Positions 1-7,055 are shown, numbered from the stretch's first letter. The stretch is DNA of 7,178 bases from Faecalibacterium sp. UBA1819 (GCA_002315015.1 DCEX01000001.1:1-7178), one strand, 5' to 3'. Notes: generated by a model from the sequence alone, not told the origin. Numbers and translations: made by a program.

Positions 1-23
1 AAAAGGGGGCTGAGCCCTCTTTT
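1..23. terminator. Hairpin with A/T flanks, possible bidirectional terminator
   Basis: Positions 1-10 pair with 14-23 around a TGA loop, giving ten pairs with one G-T wobble. The outer pairs are A-T and the inner ones G-C, so a T-run follows the stem on either strand. It could end a gene arriving from left of the window, or serve as a backup terminator for the leftward potassium transporter gene. The window edge hides the context. Confidence 0.5.
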
Positions 24-40
24 CCATTTGTGATAGGGAT

Positions 41-78
41 TCAGTTTGTCAAAAAGCGAAGCTTTTTCGACAAACTGA
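41..78. repeat. Palindromic repeat element, left copy
   Basis: Positions 41-50 pair with 69-78 and 51-57 pair with 61-67, with C68 bulged and a GAA loop: 17 pairs. Read on the minus strand it starts TTTGTCGAAAAAGC and returns GCTTTTTGACAAA. Nearly the same unit occurs at 7151-7178 on the plus strand. In both places it lies just beyond a gene's 3' hairpin. It may add terminator strength or be a dispersed short palindromic repeat. Confidence 0.7.
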
Positions 79-111
79 AACGGGTAGGAGCTTTTACTCC
101 TACCCGTTTTT
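78..111. terminator. Intrinsic terminator hairpin downstream of the potassium transporter gene
   Basis: Positions 78-90 pair perfectly with 97-109 (core CGGGTAGGAG / CTCCTACCCG) around a 6-nt loop. On the plus strand the stem runs into TTTTT at 107-111. On the minus strand, the direction of the transporter gene ending at 129, the stem is followed by only three Ts. The next palindrome then follows directly. It is probably a bidirectional terminator for converging transcripts. Confidence 0.6.
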
Positions 112-128
112 CATTGACTTTTAAAAAC

Positions 129-1520
129 TTAACCCACACTGATATGCGCCTGCGGCGACACGCTGCGGTGCATATTGCGGTCGGTCGGATGGGCCGCCAA
201 GCTGATTGCCATAGACACCGGGCCGACGCGGCCAATCAGCATGGTGACAATGGTGACAATTTGCGCAAAAGCATTCATATCGGCGGTCGCACCTACTGTT
301 AAACCAACGGTTGCAAACGCAGACACGGCTTCAAACAGCGCATTCAACTCGGATACTTTATCGCTTGTTCCGTAAAAAATAGATAAGGTAGATACTACCA
401 CCACGCCCAAGCTCAGCGTCATAATCGTAAGGGAGCGGTACACGGTTTTATAGTCAATTCGGCGCGAAAAAACGGTTACTTCTTCGCGTCCTCGTGCTAC
501 GCTGGCTACCGCTACCATAATGACGCTGATCGTCGTTACTTTGATACCGCCGCCGGTACCGCCGGGTGCCGCACCAATGAACATCAACAAGATAATCAAT
601 GTTTTTGCAATCGGCCCCATTAAATTCATATCAAAGGAATCAAATCCGGCAGTACGCGCGGTTACTGAAGCAAACATGGCATTACTGATACGATGATACC
701 ACGGCATTTTCCCCAGTGTTTCCGGGTTGTTCCATTCCAAAACCGCCACACCGATGGTGCCAATTACCAGCAAAATCACCGTCATTAACAGCACCAGCTT
801 CGTATGTGTGCGCAAATGCTTTTTTTCACGGTAGGCTGCAAGGTCATTCCACACTACAAAGCCAAGACCGCCGCTGATGATTAACAAGCTGACAACTGCC
901 AAAACATAAGGGTTTTGTGCATACAAGCGCAGACTGGCCCCCGGAACCAAACGACCCAAAATATCAAACCCGGCATTGCAAAAGGCGGAAATAGAAGTAA
1001 ACACCGCAATAAAAATACCTTCCGCCCCGAATTGAGGAATAAATACAAAGCTAAGCAAAACAGCGCCCACGGCTTCAAACACAAACGCGAACATCATAAC
1101 AAATTTCAACAAGCTTTTGGCTTGTCCCGGGTCGGACAGGTTGATGCTTTCACTGGCTAAACGCAGGCTTTTGAACCCCAAACGGCGGCCAATGGCCACA
1201 TTGAAAAAAGTGGTTAACGTAACGAGTCCCAAGCCGCCGATTTGGATGAGGAGCAAAATGACCCATTGCCCAAACACTGAAAACTGTGTATAGGTATCAT
1301 AAACCACTAAGCCCGTCACACAGGTTGCACTTGTGGCCGTAAACAGGGCATGAAGTAGCGGAGTGCCTGTACCATCGCGAGAAGAAATGGGCAGCATCAG
1401 CAAAAGAGCACCGATTAAAATGACCGCCGCAAAGCTGCACACAATAATGCGTGTTACCGACTGTTTTTTAAAATTGAAATTTTGTTTCAAAAAAGAAAGG
1501 ATTCGCAGACTCCTCACCAT
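129..1520 (-). CDS. TrkH/KtrB-family potassium transporter, membrane subunit
   Basis: Integral membrane K+-translocating subunit, 463 residues, of the superfamily that imports K+ with a cytosolic RCK partner (KtrA/TrkA). Four pore-loop filter segments are visible: SATCVTGL (64-71), SAFCNAGFD (178-186), TARTAGFD (287-294) and SAFATVGLT (400-408), each with the conserved filter glycine. A gate-loop-like run AAPGGTGGGIKVTT (317-330) lies in the third repeat. The C-terminus HISVG fits KtrB-type proteins, as does the length, which is nearer KtrB (about 450) than TrkH (about 480). The ATG is preceded by AGAGGTG with 4-nt spacing. No RCK-domain gene lies in this window, so the partner must be elsewhere. 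The family call is firm; KtrB rather than TrkH, and K+ rather than Na+-coupled details, are inferred. Confidence 0.93.
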   Translation of the reverse strand: MVRSLRILSFLKQNFNFKKQSVTRIIVCSFAAVILIGALLLMLPISSRDGTGTPLLHALFTATSATCVTGLVVYDTYTQFSVFGQWVILLLIQIGGLGLVTLTTFFNVAIGRRLGFKSLRLASESINLSDPGQAKSLLKFVMMFAFVFEAVGAVLLSFVFIPQFGAEGIFIAVFTSISAFCNAGFDILGRLVPGASLRLYAQNPYVLAVVSLLIISGGLGFVVWNDLAAYREKKHLRTHTKLVLLMTVILLVIGTIGVAVLEWNNPETLGKMPWYHRISNAMFASVTARTAGFDSFDMNLMGPIAKTLIILLMFIGAAPGGTGGGIKVTTISVIMVAVASVARGREEVTVFSRRIDYKTVYRSLTIMTLSLGVVVVSTLSIFYGTSDKVSELNALFEAVSAFATVGLTVGATADMNAFAQIVTIVTMLIGRVGPVSMAISLAAHPTDRNMHRSVSPQAHISVG

Positions 1521-1614
1521 CCGGCACCTCTTATCCCGTTGTTATCCGTTTGCTTACAAGCAACTGTTTTGCAAATTAGGCAAAGCACTTACCATGTATT
1601 GATACCTGTGCAAT

Positions 1615-1643
1615 ATCATACACCATTCAACACAGAAAAGCAA
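1615..1643 (-). promoter_or_regulatory. Sigma-A promoter of the potassium transporter gene
   Basis: On the minus strand TTGCTT (1643-1638) and TATGAT (1620-1615) are separated by 17 bases. The predicted start near 1608 leaves a leader of about 87 nt. That leader contains a small TTGCTT/AAGCAA inverted repeat but is too short to match a c-di-AMP (ydaO) riboswitch. The promoter lies directly after the upstream gene's terminator, supporting independent transcription. Confidence 0.6.
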
Positions 1644-1656
1644 GCCATGAATAGAG

Positions 1657-1692
1657 AAAAGCTCCCTTTGGCGCAGCCGAAGGGAGCTTTTT
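1657..1692 (-). terminator. Intrinsic terminator of the chemoreceptor gene
   Basis: Positions 1657-1672 pair with 1676-1691 around a GCA loop: a 16-pair stem with one G-T wobble and a GCTCCC/GGGAGC core. Both flanks are A/T runs, so it can act in both directions. It lies about 40 nt past the chemoreceptor stop codon and before the promoter of the potassium transporter gene. Confidence 0.85.
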
Positions 1693-1731
1693 GCTATAAA
1701 TGTTCAGAAAATTCTTCCAGTCAAAAGAACA

Positions 1732-3507
1732 TTAGTACTTTCCGCTGTAATCGGAAAAGTCAACGCTGGAAGCTGTTGCAGAAGAACCGCTGGAAGGCGC
1801 CGCAGAAGGTTTAAAGTCAAACTTCTGCTCTGCGTCACGCGACAGCTCGAATTTCTCCAAAAGCGACTCCATGATACGAGCCTGACCGCTCAGCTCCTCG
1901 CTGGCTGCTGCGCTTGCCTCTGTTGCAGAACTGCTCATCTGAACGACAGAGGAAATCTGAGAAACGCCTTCGGAAATCTGAGAAATCGACTTTGCCTGCT
2001 CCTTGGAAGCCTGCGCAATCTTTTCAATCATGCCCAAGATCTCCTCGGATTCTTTCGCCACTTTGTCAAATGCAACGTCGGTGCTTGCAGCAAGCGATTC
2101 ACCATGTTTTACATGCATCAAAGAATTTTCAATGAGCTGTGTAGTATTCTGAGCTGCCTCAGCCGATTTTTGTGCCAAATTACGCACCTCATCGGCAACC
2201 ACAGCAAAGCCCTTACCGGCGCTGCCGGCACGCGCAGCCTCGACGGCGGCGTTCAAAGCCAAAATATTGGTCTGGAAGGCGATATCGTCAATCACCTTGA
2301 TAATTTTCTGGATATTTTCTGCTGCAACGGCAATATCTTTAATTGCCTTGAGCATCTGCTTCATCTCATGCTGGCTGGTAGCAACAACCTCGCCGGCCTC
2401 TTTGCCCAAAGCATCCGCCTTTTGCAGATACTCCGCGGTATTGGAAATATGGTTGGACACTTCTGCAATCGTAGCGGAAAGCTCCTCTACACTGCTTGCC
2501 TGCTCGGTAGCGCCCTGCGCCAAAGTTTGAGAACCGCTGGCAACCTGTTCCGAACCGACAGTGACCTGCTTAGAAATAGTGCCGAGTTCAACCAGTGTAT
2601 CGTTCATCTTGCTCTGGAAGCCGGAAATCGAGCGCTCGATATTCACAAAATCACCCAAGAAGGTAATGCTCGAACGGTAAGTAAAGTCACCTTGAGAGAA
2701 GCTGCTCATGCCCTTATCAATCTCATTGACATAGCGTGCCAACTCTTGGAAGGAGAAGTTCATGCGTTCAGCCAACTCGCCAAACTCGTTGTTTGCCTCG
2801 TAATCCACTTTTGCTTTCAAGTTGCCTTTGGAGAGCTCCAAAACCGCATCCTTGATGTGGGCAACAACACCGGTAATCGTTTTTGTAGTGCTGAAAGCGA
2901 AGTACAAGCTGATGCACAGCACAACAATGAATACCGCACACAAAACAGTGACAAACAGGTTCAGCATTCCCGTGGTGAGCGCCTGCTGCTCTTGTTTTTC
3001 AGCCGTAATGGTCTGGTCAATCTGCTTGGAAATATCCACCAGATTGCTCAAAGCCGGCGAACATTCCGTCAAAACAATGTCTGTGGCTTCGTCCTTGTTT
3101 CCGCTTTTCAGCTCGGAAATGGCGTGATTGGCAATCGAAAACCAGTTGTCAAAAGCATCTTCATAAGTTTGTGCCAAACCATCTTCTTCGCCGTGGGCCT
3201 CTTTGAACAGCGCCACCTCAGATTGGATATTAGCGATGCTGGTGTTGATCTTTTCTTCAAACTCATCGTACTGCGAGCTGTTGGGCAAAAGCAGCATCTC
3301 GCGCAGGTTGCGGGCCGCTGTATTTACCTCAATGCGGCACGTTTTAACAGCCAAATCCGCATTCATGGTTCTCTCTACCAAATACTTCGTGTTGCTGCGG
3401 GTTACCATCAAGCCAACAACACCAACCAACGCAGTCAGGCCGCAAAGAACGATAACAACCGAAAAAACCGTAAGCAAATAACTTTTTAACTTTACCCGTT
3501 TAAACAA
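1732..3507 (-). CDS. Methyl-accepting chemotaxis protein, transmembrane chemoreceptor
   Basis: Chemoreceptor of about 591 residues that would signal to CheA/CheW. Residue numbers here count from a GTG at 3516. A short N-terminus leads to TM1 (about 14-38), then a helical extracytoplasmic region (40-180) resembling a four-helix-bundle sensor. TM2 is about 184-208 and HAMP about 209-262; a second HAMP-like stretch follows (263-312, SQGDF, FLGDF). The long signalling coiled coil carries the conserved hairpin tip [20 protein letters not shown] (412-431) and [14 protein letters not shown] (436-449). Candidate methylation sites are Glu/Gln-rich runs near 333-350 and 530-542. The tail (560-594) is Ser/Ala-rich, with no NWETF-type CheR-binding pentapeptide. 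TTG at 3507 is preferred: AAGGAG ends on the G of the GTG, so it cannot serve GTG, but it lies 8 nt from TTG. The ligand is unknown, and no other chemotaxis gene is present. Confidence 0.95.
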   Translation of the reverse strand: MFKRVKLKSYLLTVFSVVIVLCGLTALVGVVGLMVTRSNTKYLVERTMNADLAVKTCRIEVNTAARNLREMLLLPNSSQYDEFEEKINTSIANIQSEVALFKEAHGEEDGLAQTYEDAFDNWFSIANHAISELKSGNKDEATDIVLTECSPALSNLVDISKQIDQTITAEKQEQQALTTGMLNLFVTVLCAVFIVVLCISLYFAFSTTKTITGVVAHIKDAVLELSKGNLKAKVDYEANNEFGELAERMNFSFQELARYVNEIDKGMSSFSQGDFTYRSSITFLGDFVNIERSISGFQSKMNDTLVELGTISKQVTVGSEQVASGSQTLAQGATEQASSVEELSATIAEVSNHISNTAEYLQKADALGKEAGEVVATSQHEMKQMLKAIKDIAVAAENIQKIIKVIDDIAFQTNILALNAAVEAARAGSAGKGFAVVADEVRNLAQKSAEAAQNTTQLIENSLMHVKHGESLAASTDVAFDKVAKESEEILGMIEKIAQASKEQAKSISQISEGVSQISSVVQMSSSATEASAAASEELSGQARIMESLLEKFELSRDAEQKFDFKPSAAPSSGSSATASSVDFSDYSGKY

Positions 3508-3515
3508 CTCGAACA

Positions 3516-3521
3516 CTCCTT
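3516..3521 (-). promoter_or_regulatory. Ribosome binding site that fixes the chemoreceptor start
   Basis: AAGGAG on the minus strand lies 8 nt from the TTG at 3507. Its last G is the first base of the in-frame GTG at 3516, which makes that GTG unusable with this site. An in-frame TAA (3522-3520) excludes anything further upstream. Confidence 0.7.
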
Positions 3522-3822
3522 ACTTCAAAATCGCACCAAAGAAACACGATAGAACGTACCCGGTACCGCCCGCCCGAATCAACCAAATATATAGGGCAAG
3601 CTTCCAAACAACTTTTGCAAAAAACGAGCTGCGCTGACGCGGCACCTGTTCTTCCCGCATTGCAAAATAGTTTGATTCCCCGGACTGAGCAACAGCAAAA
3701 AACACATAAAAAGGCCGCCGTTCGCCTGATTGGAACGATGATTTGTGCATTTTACACTAGCACCAGATAATTATGCATAAAAAAACAAGCGTACATGAAC
3801 CTGTCATTGCTTGCACGTTGCC

Positions 3823-3851
3823 ATTATATCGCATTTTGCAAGAAAAGACAA
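3823..3851 (-). promoter_or_regulatory. Sigma-A promoter for the chemoreceptor transcript
   Basis: On the minus strand TTGTCT (3851-3846) and a perfect TATAAT (3828-3823) are 17 bases apart. The expected start is near 3816. I saw no sigma-28/SigD motility promoter (TAAA with GCCGATAA) in the upstream region. Confidence 0.6.
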
Positions 3852-3924
3852 GAAAAAGAATCCTGTTTCTTCATATTGATTCAAAAATTTACATTTCATT
3901 TTTACATTTTGATGTTAACACTGG

Positions 3925-4764
3925 TTAATCTTCTATGGCACTGCTTGCGCACTCATCCAAAAAGCTGTACGTTTTGCCATCTTTCTGCCAGCCGGGCAAC
4001 ATATTTAAATTAACATGATGCAAACTTTGGAAAATATTGTAATCCGCCTGTGGGTTCACACTGCAAAGATGGCGCACAAGCTGTTTTGTGGCTGCACGCG
4101 CACCCGCATGTTCCTCTCCCCGCTCGGTAAAGCGGCAGGCACACTGCAAAAATTCCAATCCGTTATAGCGTTTCCACGCCAAAATGTCGTCCTCACGCAC
4201 ATAGTAAAGAGGCCGAAGCAGCTCCATGCCCTCATAATTCTGGCTTTTCAGCTTGGGCAGCATTGTTTTCAGCTCTGCGCCCCACATCATGCTCATGAGC
4301 GCTGTTTCGACGACATCGTTAAAATGATGGCCCAGCGCAATTTTATTGCAGCCGAGCGCCTGCGCATTTTTGTACAGGTGGCCGCGGCGCATCCGCGCAC
4401 AAAGATAGCACGGCGATTTTTCAACATGATAAACGCTGTCAAAAATATCCGTCTCAAAAATGGTGAGCGGAATCCCCAAAAGCGCAGCATTTTTTTCAAT
4501 CAGGGCGCGGTTTTCGGGCCGATAGCCGGGATCCATGCACAAAAAACGCACTTCAAAAGGCACTTCGGAATAGCGCTGCAAATTCTGCATACATTTTGCC
4601 AACAGGAAACTGTCTTTCCCGCCGGAAATGCACACCGCAATGACATCGCCTTCCTCAATCAGGCGATAATCTTTACAAGCGCCGATAAACCGGTTCCAAA
4701 TAGTTTTTTTATACTTTTTAATAATGCTTCGCTCAACGGCAATCTGCTTTGTCAGCTCACTCAT
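3925..4764 (-). CDS. TtcA-family PP-loop ATPase, probable tRNA 2-thiolation enzyme
   Basis: Cytosolic PP-loop (adenine nucleotide alpha-hydrolase) protein of 279 residues. TtcA enzymes adenylate C32 of tRNA and insert sulfur using a 4Fe-4S cluster. The ATP loop is SGGKDS (47-52), PCYLCARMRRG (118-128) matches the family CxxC cluster pair, and GHHFNDVVET (145-154) matches the conserved GHH.D block. The later cysteine site, usually PCxLC in enterobacterial TtcA, reads QCAC (207-210) here, so the third cluster ligand would be Cys208 or Cys210. The protein is somewhat shorter than E. coli TtcA. Its ATG overlaps the stop of the phosphodiesterase gene by four bases (ATGA), and there is no Shine-Dalgarno, so translation is probably coupled. 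The family is secure; the exact tRNA position modified is inferred. Confidence 0.88.
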   Translation of the reverse strand: MSELTKQIAVERSIIKKYKKTIWNRFIGACKDYRLIEEGDVIAVCISGGKDSFLLAKCMQNLQRYSEVPFEVRFLCMDPGYRPENRALIEKNAALLGIPLTIFETDIFDSVYHVEKSPCYLCARMRRGHLYKNAQALGCNKIALGHHFNDVVETALMSMMWGAELKTMLPKLKSQNYEGMELLRPLYYVREDDILAWKRYNGLEFLQCACRFTERGEEHAGARAATKQLVRHLCSVNPQADYNIFQSLHHVNLNMLPGWQKDGKTYSFLDECASSAIED

Positions 4765-5309
4765 GCGCGGATGTCCAGCGTTTCCAGCACGCCGCCCTCC
4801 AAATCCTTCACCGTAAAGACGCCGTCCTCATACACCATATAGCTGTGGATGCCGTCCCCTTTCGGAATGGACATGCTGCCGGGATTGCAGAAATAATAAT
4901 TTCCTCGGTTAACTGCACAATGCAGATGGGTATGGCCGTGAATAAGCACGTCGCCCTGGTGCAGCATGGGCAGATTTTCCTCATTAAAATGGTGTCCGTG
5001 CGTTAAAAACACCATATGGCCGTCCAGCCAAAGCACGGCATACTCAGCCATAACGGGAAATTGCAGCACCATTTGATCGACTTCGGCTTCACAATTGCCG
5101 CGCACTGCCAAAATTTCCTCTTTCATGGCGTTTAAAATTTCAATGACACGCTTGGGCGCATAATCGCGCGGCAGATCGTTACGCGGGCCGTGGTACAAAA
5201 GGTCCCCCAGCAAAATCAGTTTTTCCGCTTTTTCCTTTTCGTACAATTCCTTTAATTTTTCCGTATAGTAAGCACTGCCGTGCAAATCACTTGCAAATAA
5301 AAGCTTCAT
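4761..5309 (-). CDS. yfcE: YfcE-type metallophosphodiesterase
   Basis: Cytosolic calcineurin-like phosphodiesterase of 182 residues, nearly the same length as E. coli YfcE and resembling it along the whole chain. YfcE is a metal-dependent phosphodiesterase with activity on artificial substrates; its natural substrate is unsettled. The two-metal site is complete: SDLHG (Asp8, His10), GDLLYHGPRN (Asp36), GNCEAEVDQM (Asn72), THGHHF (His104) and GHTH (His126, His128). The late motif NPGSMSIPK (142-150) is also typical. The ATG follows GAAGGGA with about 8-nt spacing. It is first in an operon with the TtcA-family gene and is transcribed from a promoter region carrying a 17-bp tandem repeat. The family call is firm; the cellular role is unknown. 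Confidence 0.93.
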   Translation of the reverse strand: MKLLFASDLHGSAYYTEKLKELYEKEKAEKLILLGDLLYHGPRNDLPRDYAPKRVIEILNAMKEEILAVRGNCEAEVDQMVLQFPVMAEYAVLWLDGHMVFLTHGHHFNEENLPMLHQGDVLIHGHTHLHCAVNRGNYYFCNPGSMSIPKGDGIHSYMVYEDGVFTVKDLEGGVLETLDIRA

Positions 5310-5337
5310 ATTTCCAGTCCCTTCTATGCTGATTTTC

Positions 5338-5371
5338 TGTTTGGTATTTTACTATGTTTGGTATTTTACTA
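5338..5371. repeat. Perfect 17-bp tandem duplication in the phosphodiesterase promoter
   Basis: TGTTTGGTATTTTACTA occurs twice with no gap, at 5338-5354 and 5355-5371. Each copy carries TAAAAT on the minus strand, a plausible -10 element for the leftward operon. The duplication therefore doubles the -10 region or an overlapping protein-binding site. Confidence 0.9.
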
Positions 5372-5392
5372 GACAAAGGGTACTGTCGTCAA
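5363..5392 (-). promoter_or_regulatory. Promoter of the phosphodiesterase/TtcA-family operon
   Basis: On the minus strand TTGACG (5392-5387) and TAAAAT (5368-5363) are 18 bases apart, with a start expected near 5356. A second, poorer pair uses TTGTCT (5376-5371) with the TAAAAT of the other repeat copy (5351-5346) at 19-base spacing. The -35 box lies 24 bp from the -35 box of the rightward promoter. Confidence 0.55.
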
Positions 5393-5416
5393 TCACCAAT
5401 TGAAACGAAATACACA

Positions 5417-5445
5417 TTGACAAGCGCTTCTTTTTTCGCTATAAT
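5417..5445 (+). promoter_or_regulatory. Consensus sigma-A promoter of the CNNM-family gene
   Basis: TTGACA (5417-5422) and TATAAT (5440-5445) match the consensus at all twelve positions with ideal 17-base spacing. The start would be near 5452, leaving a leader of about 240 nt. Such a strong promoter before a long leader suggests that control may occur after initiation. Confidence 0.85.
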
Positions 5446-5678
5446 TTCGCCATATTATATTATTGAGAGGAGTGTAAGAAAAATTATGGAGGATACAGAC
5501 AGTAATAACGGCGAATTTCCTCCCTTATTTCATACCGTCTGTCAAGGATGGCATAGTCTGCGCTTGCTGGAATAGCGTCGGGCTGTGTCTTTTTGCGTTT
5601 TTGGGGCATTTTAATCCACAGGGGGCTTTTGGCCCGCCGCCTCAATCACCATGCAAAACGGGTTCCGGTTATGATATC

Positions 5679-5685
5679 AAGGAGG
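5679..5685 (+). promoter_or_regulatory. Ribosome binding site supporting a TTG start
   Basis: AAGGAGG lies 7 nt before the TTG at 5693. The next in-frame ATG, at 5705, is 19 nt away, so TTG is favoured. Confidence 0.8.
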
Positions 5686-5692
5686 TTTTATT

Positions 5693-7042
5693 TTGGAAGA
5701 TTCCATGATTTTTATGATATTAGTACAAGTGATTCTCATCGCTTTGAATGCGGTATTTGCCAGCGCAGAAATTGCAGTGATCTCGATGAATGACGCAAAG
5801 CTTGCAAAAATGGCGGCTGAAGGCGACCGCCGCGCTGTTCGTCTGGCGCGTTTGACCAGCCAGCCGGCACGCTTTTTGGCTACCATTCAAGTGGCAATTA
5901 CGCTTTCCGGCTTTTTGGGCAGTGCTTTTGCCGCCGATAACTTTTCCGACGGACTGGTGGAATGGCTGATGGGATTTGGCCTTCCTATTCCCGCCAAAAC
6001 GCTGGACACTATCGCCGTTGTGGTGATTACGTTCATTCTTTCTTACTTCACTCTAATTTTTGGTGAATTGGTTCCCAAACGAGTTGCCATGCGCAAGGCA
6101 GAGACGCTGGCTTTGGGCATTTCCGGCATCATCAGCACCATTGCCAAGCTGTTTGCCCCCTTGGTTTGGTTTTTGACGGCTTCCACCAATTTTGTTTTGC
6201 GTTTGCTGGGTATTGACCCCGACGCAGAGGAAGAAGAAGTCAGCGAAGAAGAAATTCGCATGATGGTAGATGTGGGCAGTGAAAAAGGCACCATCGACCA
6301 CGAGGAAAAAACGCTGATTCAAAACGTATTTGAGTTTGACGATTTGACGGCTGCGGAAATTGCCACCCACCGAACGGATACCGCTATTCTTTGGATGGAT
6401 GAAAGCATGGAGGAGTGGAAAGATACCATTTATAACACACGCCACAAGCTTTATCCTGTGTGCGGTGAATCGGCCGATGACGTTCTGGGCATTCTCAATG
6501 CAAAGGACTATTTCCGGTTAGACGACCAAAGCCGTGAAAACCTGATGAAAAAAGCAGTGAAGCCCGCTTATTTTGTGCCGGAGAGCGTGAAGGCGGACGT
6601 GCTGTTCCGCAACATGAAGCAAGGCCACCACCATATGGCGGTGGTGCTGGATGAGTATGGCGGAATGACGGGTATCGTCACCATGAATGACCTTGTCCAG
6701 CAGCTGGTGGGCGACTTTGAGGACGATGCCGACCATACCCAAGCCCCGGATGTTGAGCAGATTGCCCCGGGACGCTGGCACATTCGCGGATGTGCGGCTT
6801 TAGACGAAGTAGAGCAGGCTGTGGGCGTTTCCCTTCCCTGCGATGAACACGATACTTTTAACGGCCTAGTGTTTGATGCGCTGGGAACCGTTCCGCGTGA
6901 CGGCAGCAGCGTTGAGGTCACGATTGGCTCGCTGAAAATTCATGTATTGGATATCCGTGAGCATCAAGTGCAAATGGCACTCGTCGAGCGGGTTCAAAGC
7001 GACCAGCCCCAATCACCCGAAACAAAAAATGATACCAATTAA
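5693..7042 (+). CDS. CNNM/CorC (hemolysin C-like) family transporter with CBS domains
   Basis: Membrane protein of 449 residues in the usual architecture of the family, which includes Mg2+ exporters such as MpfA and CorC. The N-terminal CNNM (DUF21) domain has hydrophobic segments near 5-30, 62-82, 103-126 and 139-165. It includes FASAEIAVIS (22-31), TLSGFLGSA (70-78) and GELVPKR (124-130), which form the ion-site region. An acidic linker, DAEEEEVSEEEIRMMV (177-192), leads to a CBS pair (about 205-340, with VVLDEYGGMTGIVTMNDL at 317-334). A CorC/HlyC C-terminal domain follows (about 350-430), then a polar tail. It starts at TTG behind AAGGAGG. It is a single-gene unit from a consensus promoter, divergent from the phosphodiesterase operon. 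Older annotation as hemolysin is misleading; Mg2+ as the ion is inferred from characterised relatives. Confidence 0.93.
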   Translation: MEDSMIFMILVQVILIALNAVFASAEIAVISMNDAKLAKMAAEGDRRAVRLARLTSQPARFLATIQVAITLSGFLGSAFAADNFSDGLVEWLMGFGLPIPAKTLDTIAVVVITFILSYFTLIFGELVPKRVAMRKAETLALGISGIISTIAKLFAPLVWFLTASTNFVLRLLGIDPDAEEEEVSEEEIRMMVDVGSEKGTIDHEEKTLIQNVFEFDDLTAAEIATHRTDTAILWMDESMEEWKDTIYNTRHKLYPVCGESADDVLGILNAKDYFRLDDQSRENLMKKAVKPAYFVPESVKADVLFRNMKQGHHHMAVVLDEYGGMTGIVTMNDLVQQLVGDFEDDADHTQAPDVEQIAPGRWHIRGCAALDEVEQAVGVSLPCDEHDTFNGLVFDALGTVPRDGSSVEVTIGSLKIHVLDIREHQVQMALVERVQSDQPQSPETKNDTN

Positions 7043-7055
7043 ACGGCTTTTACCA

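Larger units (their letters stand above)
3508..3924. other. Gene-free stretch: long leader of the chemoreceptor gene
   Basis: About 417 bases separate the chemoreceptor start from the stop of the TtcA-family gene. The part nearest 3924 is A/T-rich and has no strong terminator. A sigma-A promoter at 3823-3851 would start a transcript near 3816, giving a leader of about 309 nt. The leader holds a 14-residue ORF (3796-3752) with a weak AGG site. One base later a 76-residue ORF opens (3750-3520); it has no Shine-Dalgarno, and its TAA overlaps the chemoreceptor ribosome binding site. I recognise no family in either and do not call them genes. The conserved blocks of c-di-GMP (GEMM-I) riboswitches are not present. 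Confidence 0.5.
5310..5692. other. Gene-free divergent control region
   Basis: About 380 bases with no convincing gene. It holds a leftward promoter zone with the 17-bp tandem repeat, a rightward consensus promoter and a leader of about 240 nt before the CNNM gene. In that leader GACAG (5498-5502) plus ACGG (5508-5511) pair with CCGT (5535-5538) plus CTGTC (5539-5543), leaving TAATA bulged and CCTCC in the loop. A 29-residue ORF (5486-5575) opens 13 nt after AGGAG; its product is unrecognised. I could not match the leader to an M-box or manganese riboswitch. Confidence 0.5.

Noticed and set aside
2104..3489. Long plus-strand open frame (461 codons) opposite the chemoreceptor gene
   Set aside because: It lies entirely antisense to a gene with unmistakable chemoreceptor motifs, its translation shows no recognisable domain or membrane pattern, and it reflects codon bias of the opposite strand.
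3520..3750. 76-codon minus-strand frame between promoter and chemoreceptor
   Set aside because: No Shine-Dalgarno, no recognised family and an open length not far from chance. It is kept only as an observation about the leader.
3508..3816. c-di-GMP riboswitch in front of the chemoreceptor
   Set aside because: Such riboswitches often precede clostridial motility genes, but the conserved GCAAACC-like and GACGCAAAGC blocks are not present.
4015..4842. Plus-strand open frame (275 codons) opposite the TtcA-family gene
   Set aside because: Antisense to the PP-loop motifs of a real gene; no family features.
5486..5575. 29-residue ORF in the CNNM leader
   Set aside because: The spacing from AGGAG is 13 nt, longer than ideal, and the product is unrecognised. 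It is not called as a gene, only noted as a possible leader peptide.
5446..5692. M-box (Mg2+) riboswitch before the CNNM gene
   Set aside because: ATGGAGGATACAG faintly recalls one M-box segment, but the other conserved blocks (GGTGAGGCTCCT, GACGCCAATGGGT, AGCTAAAGCTC) are missing.
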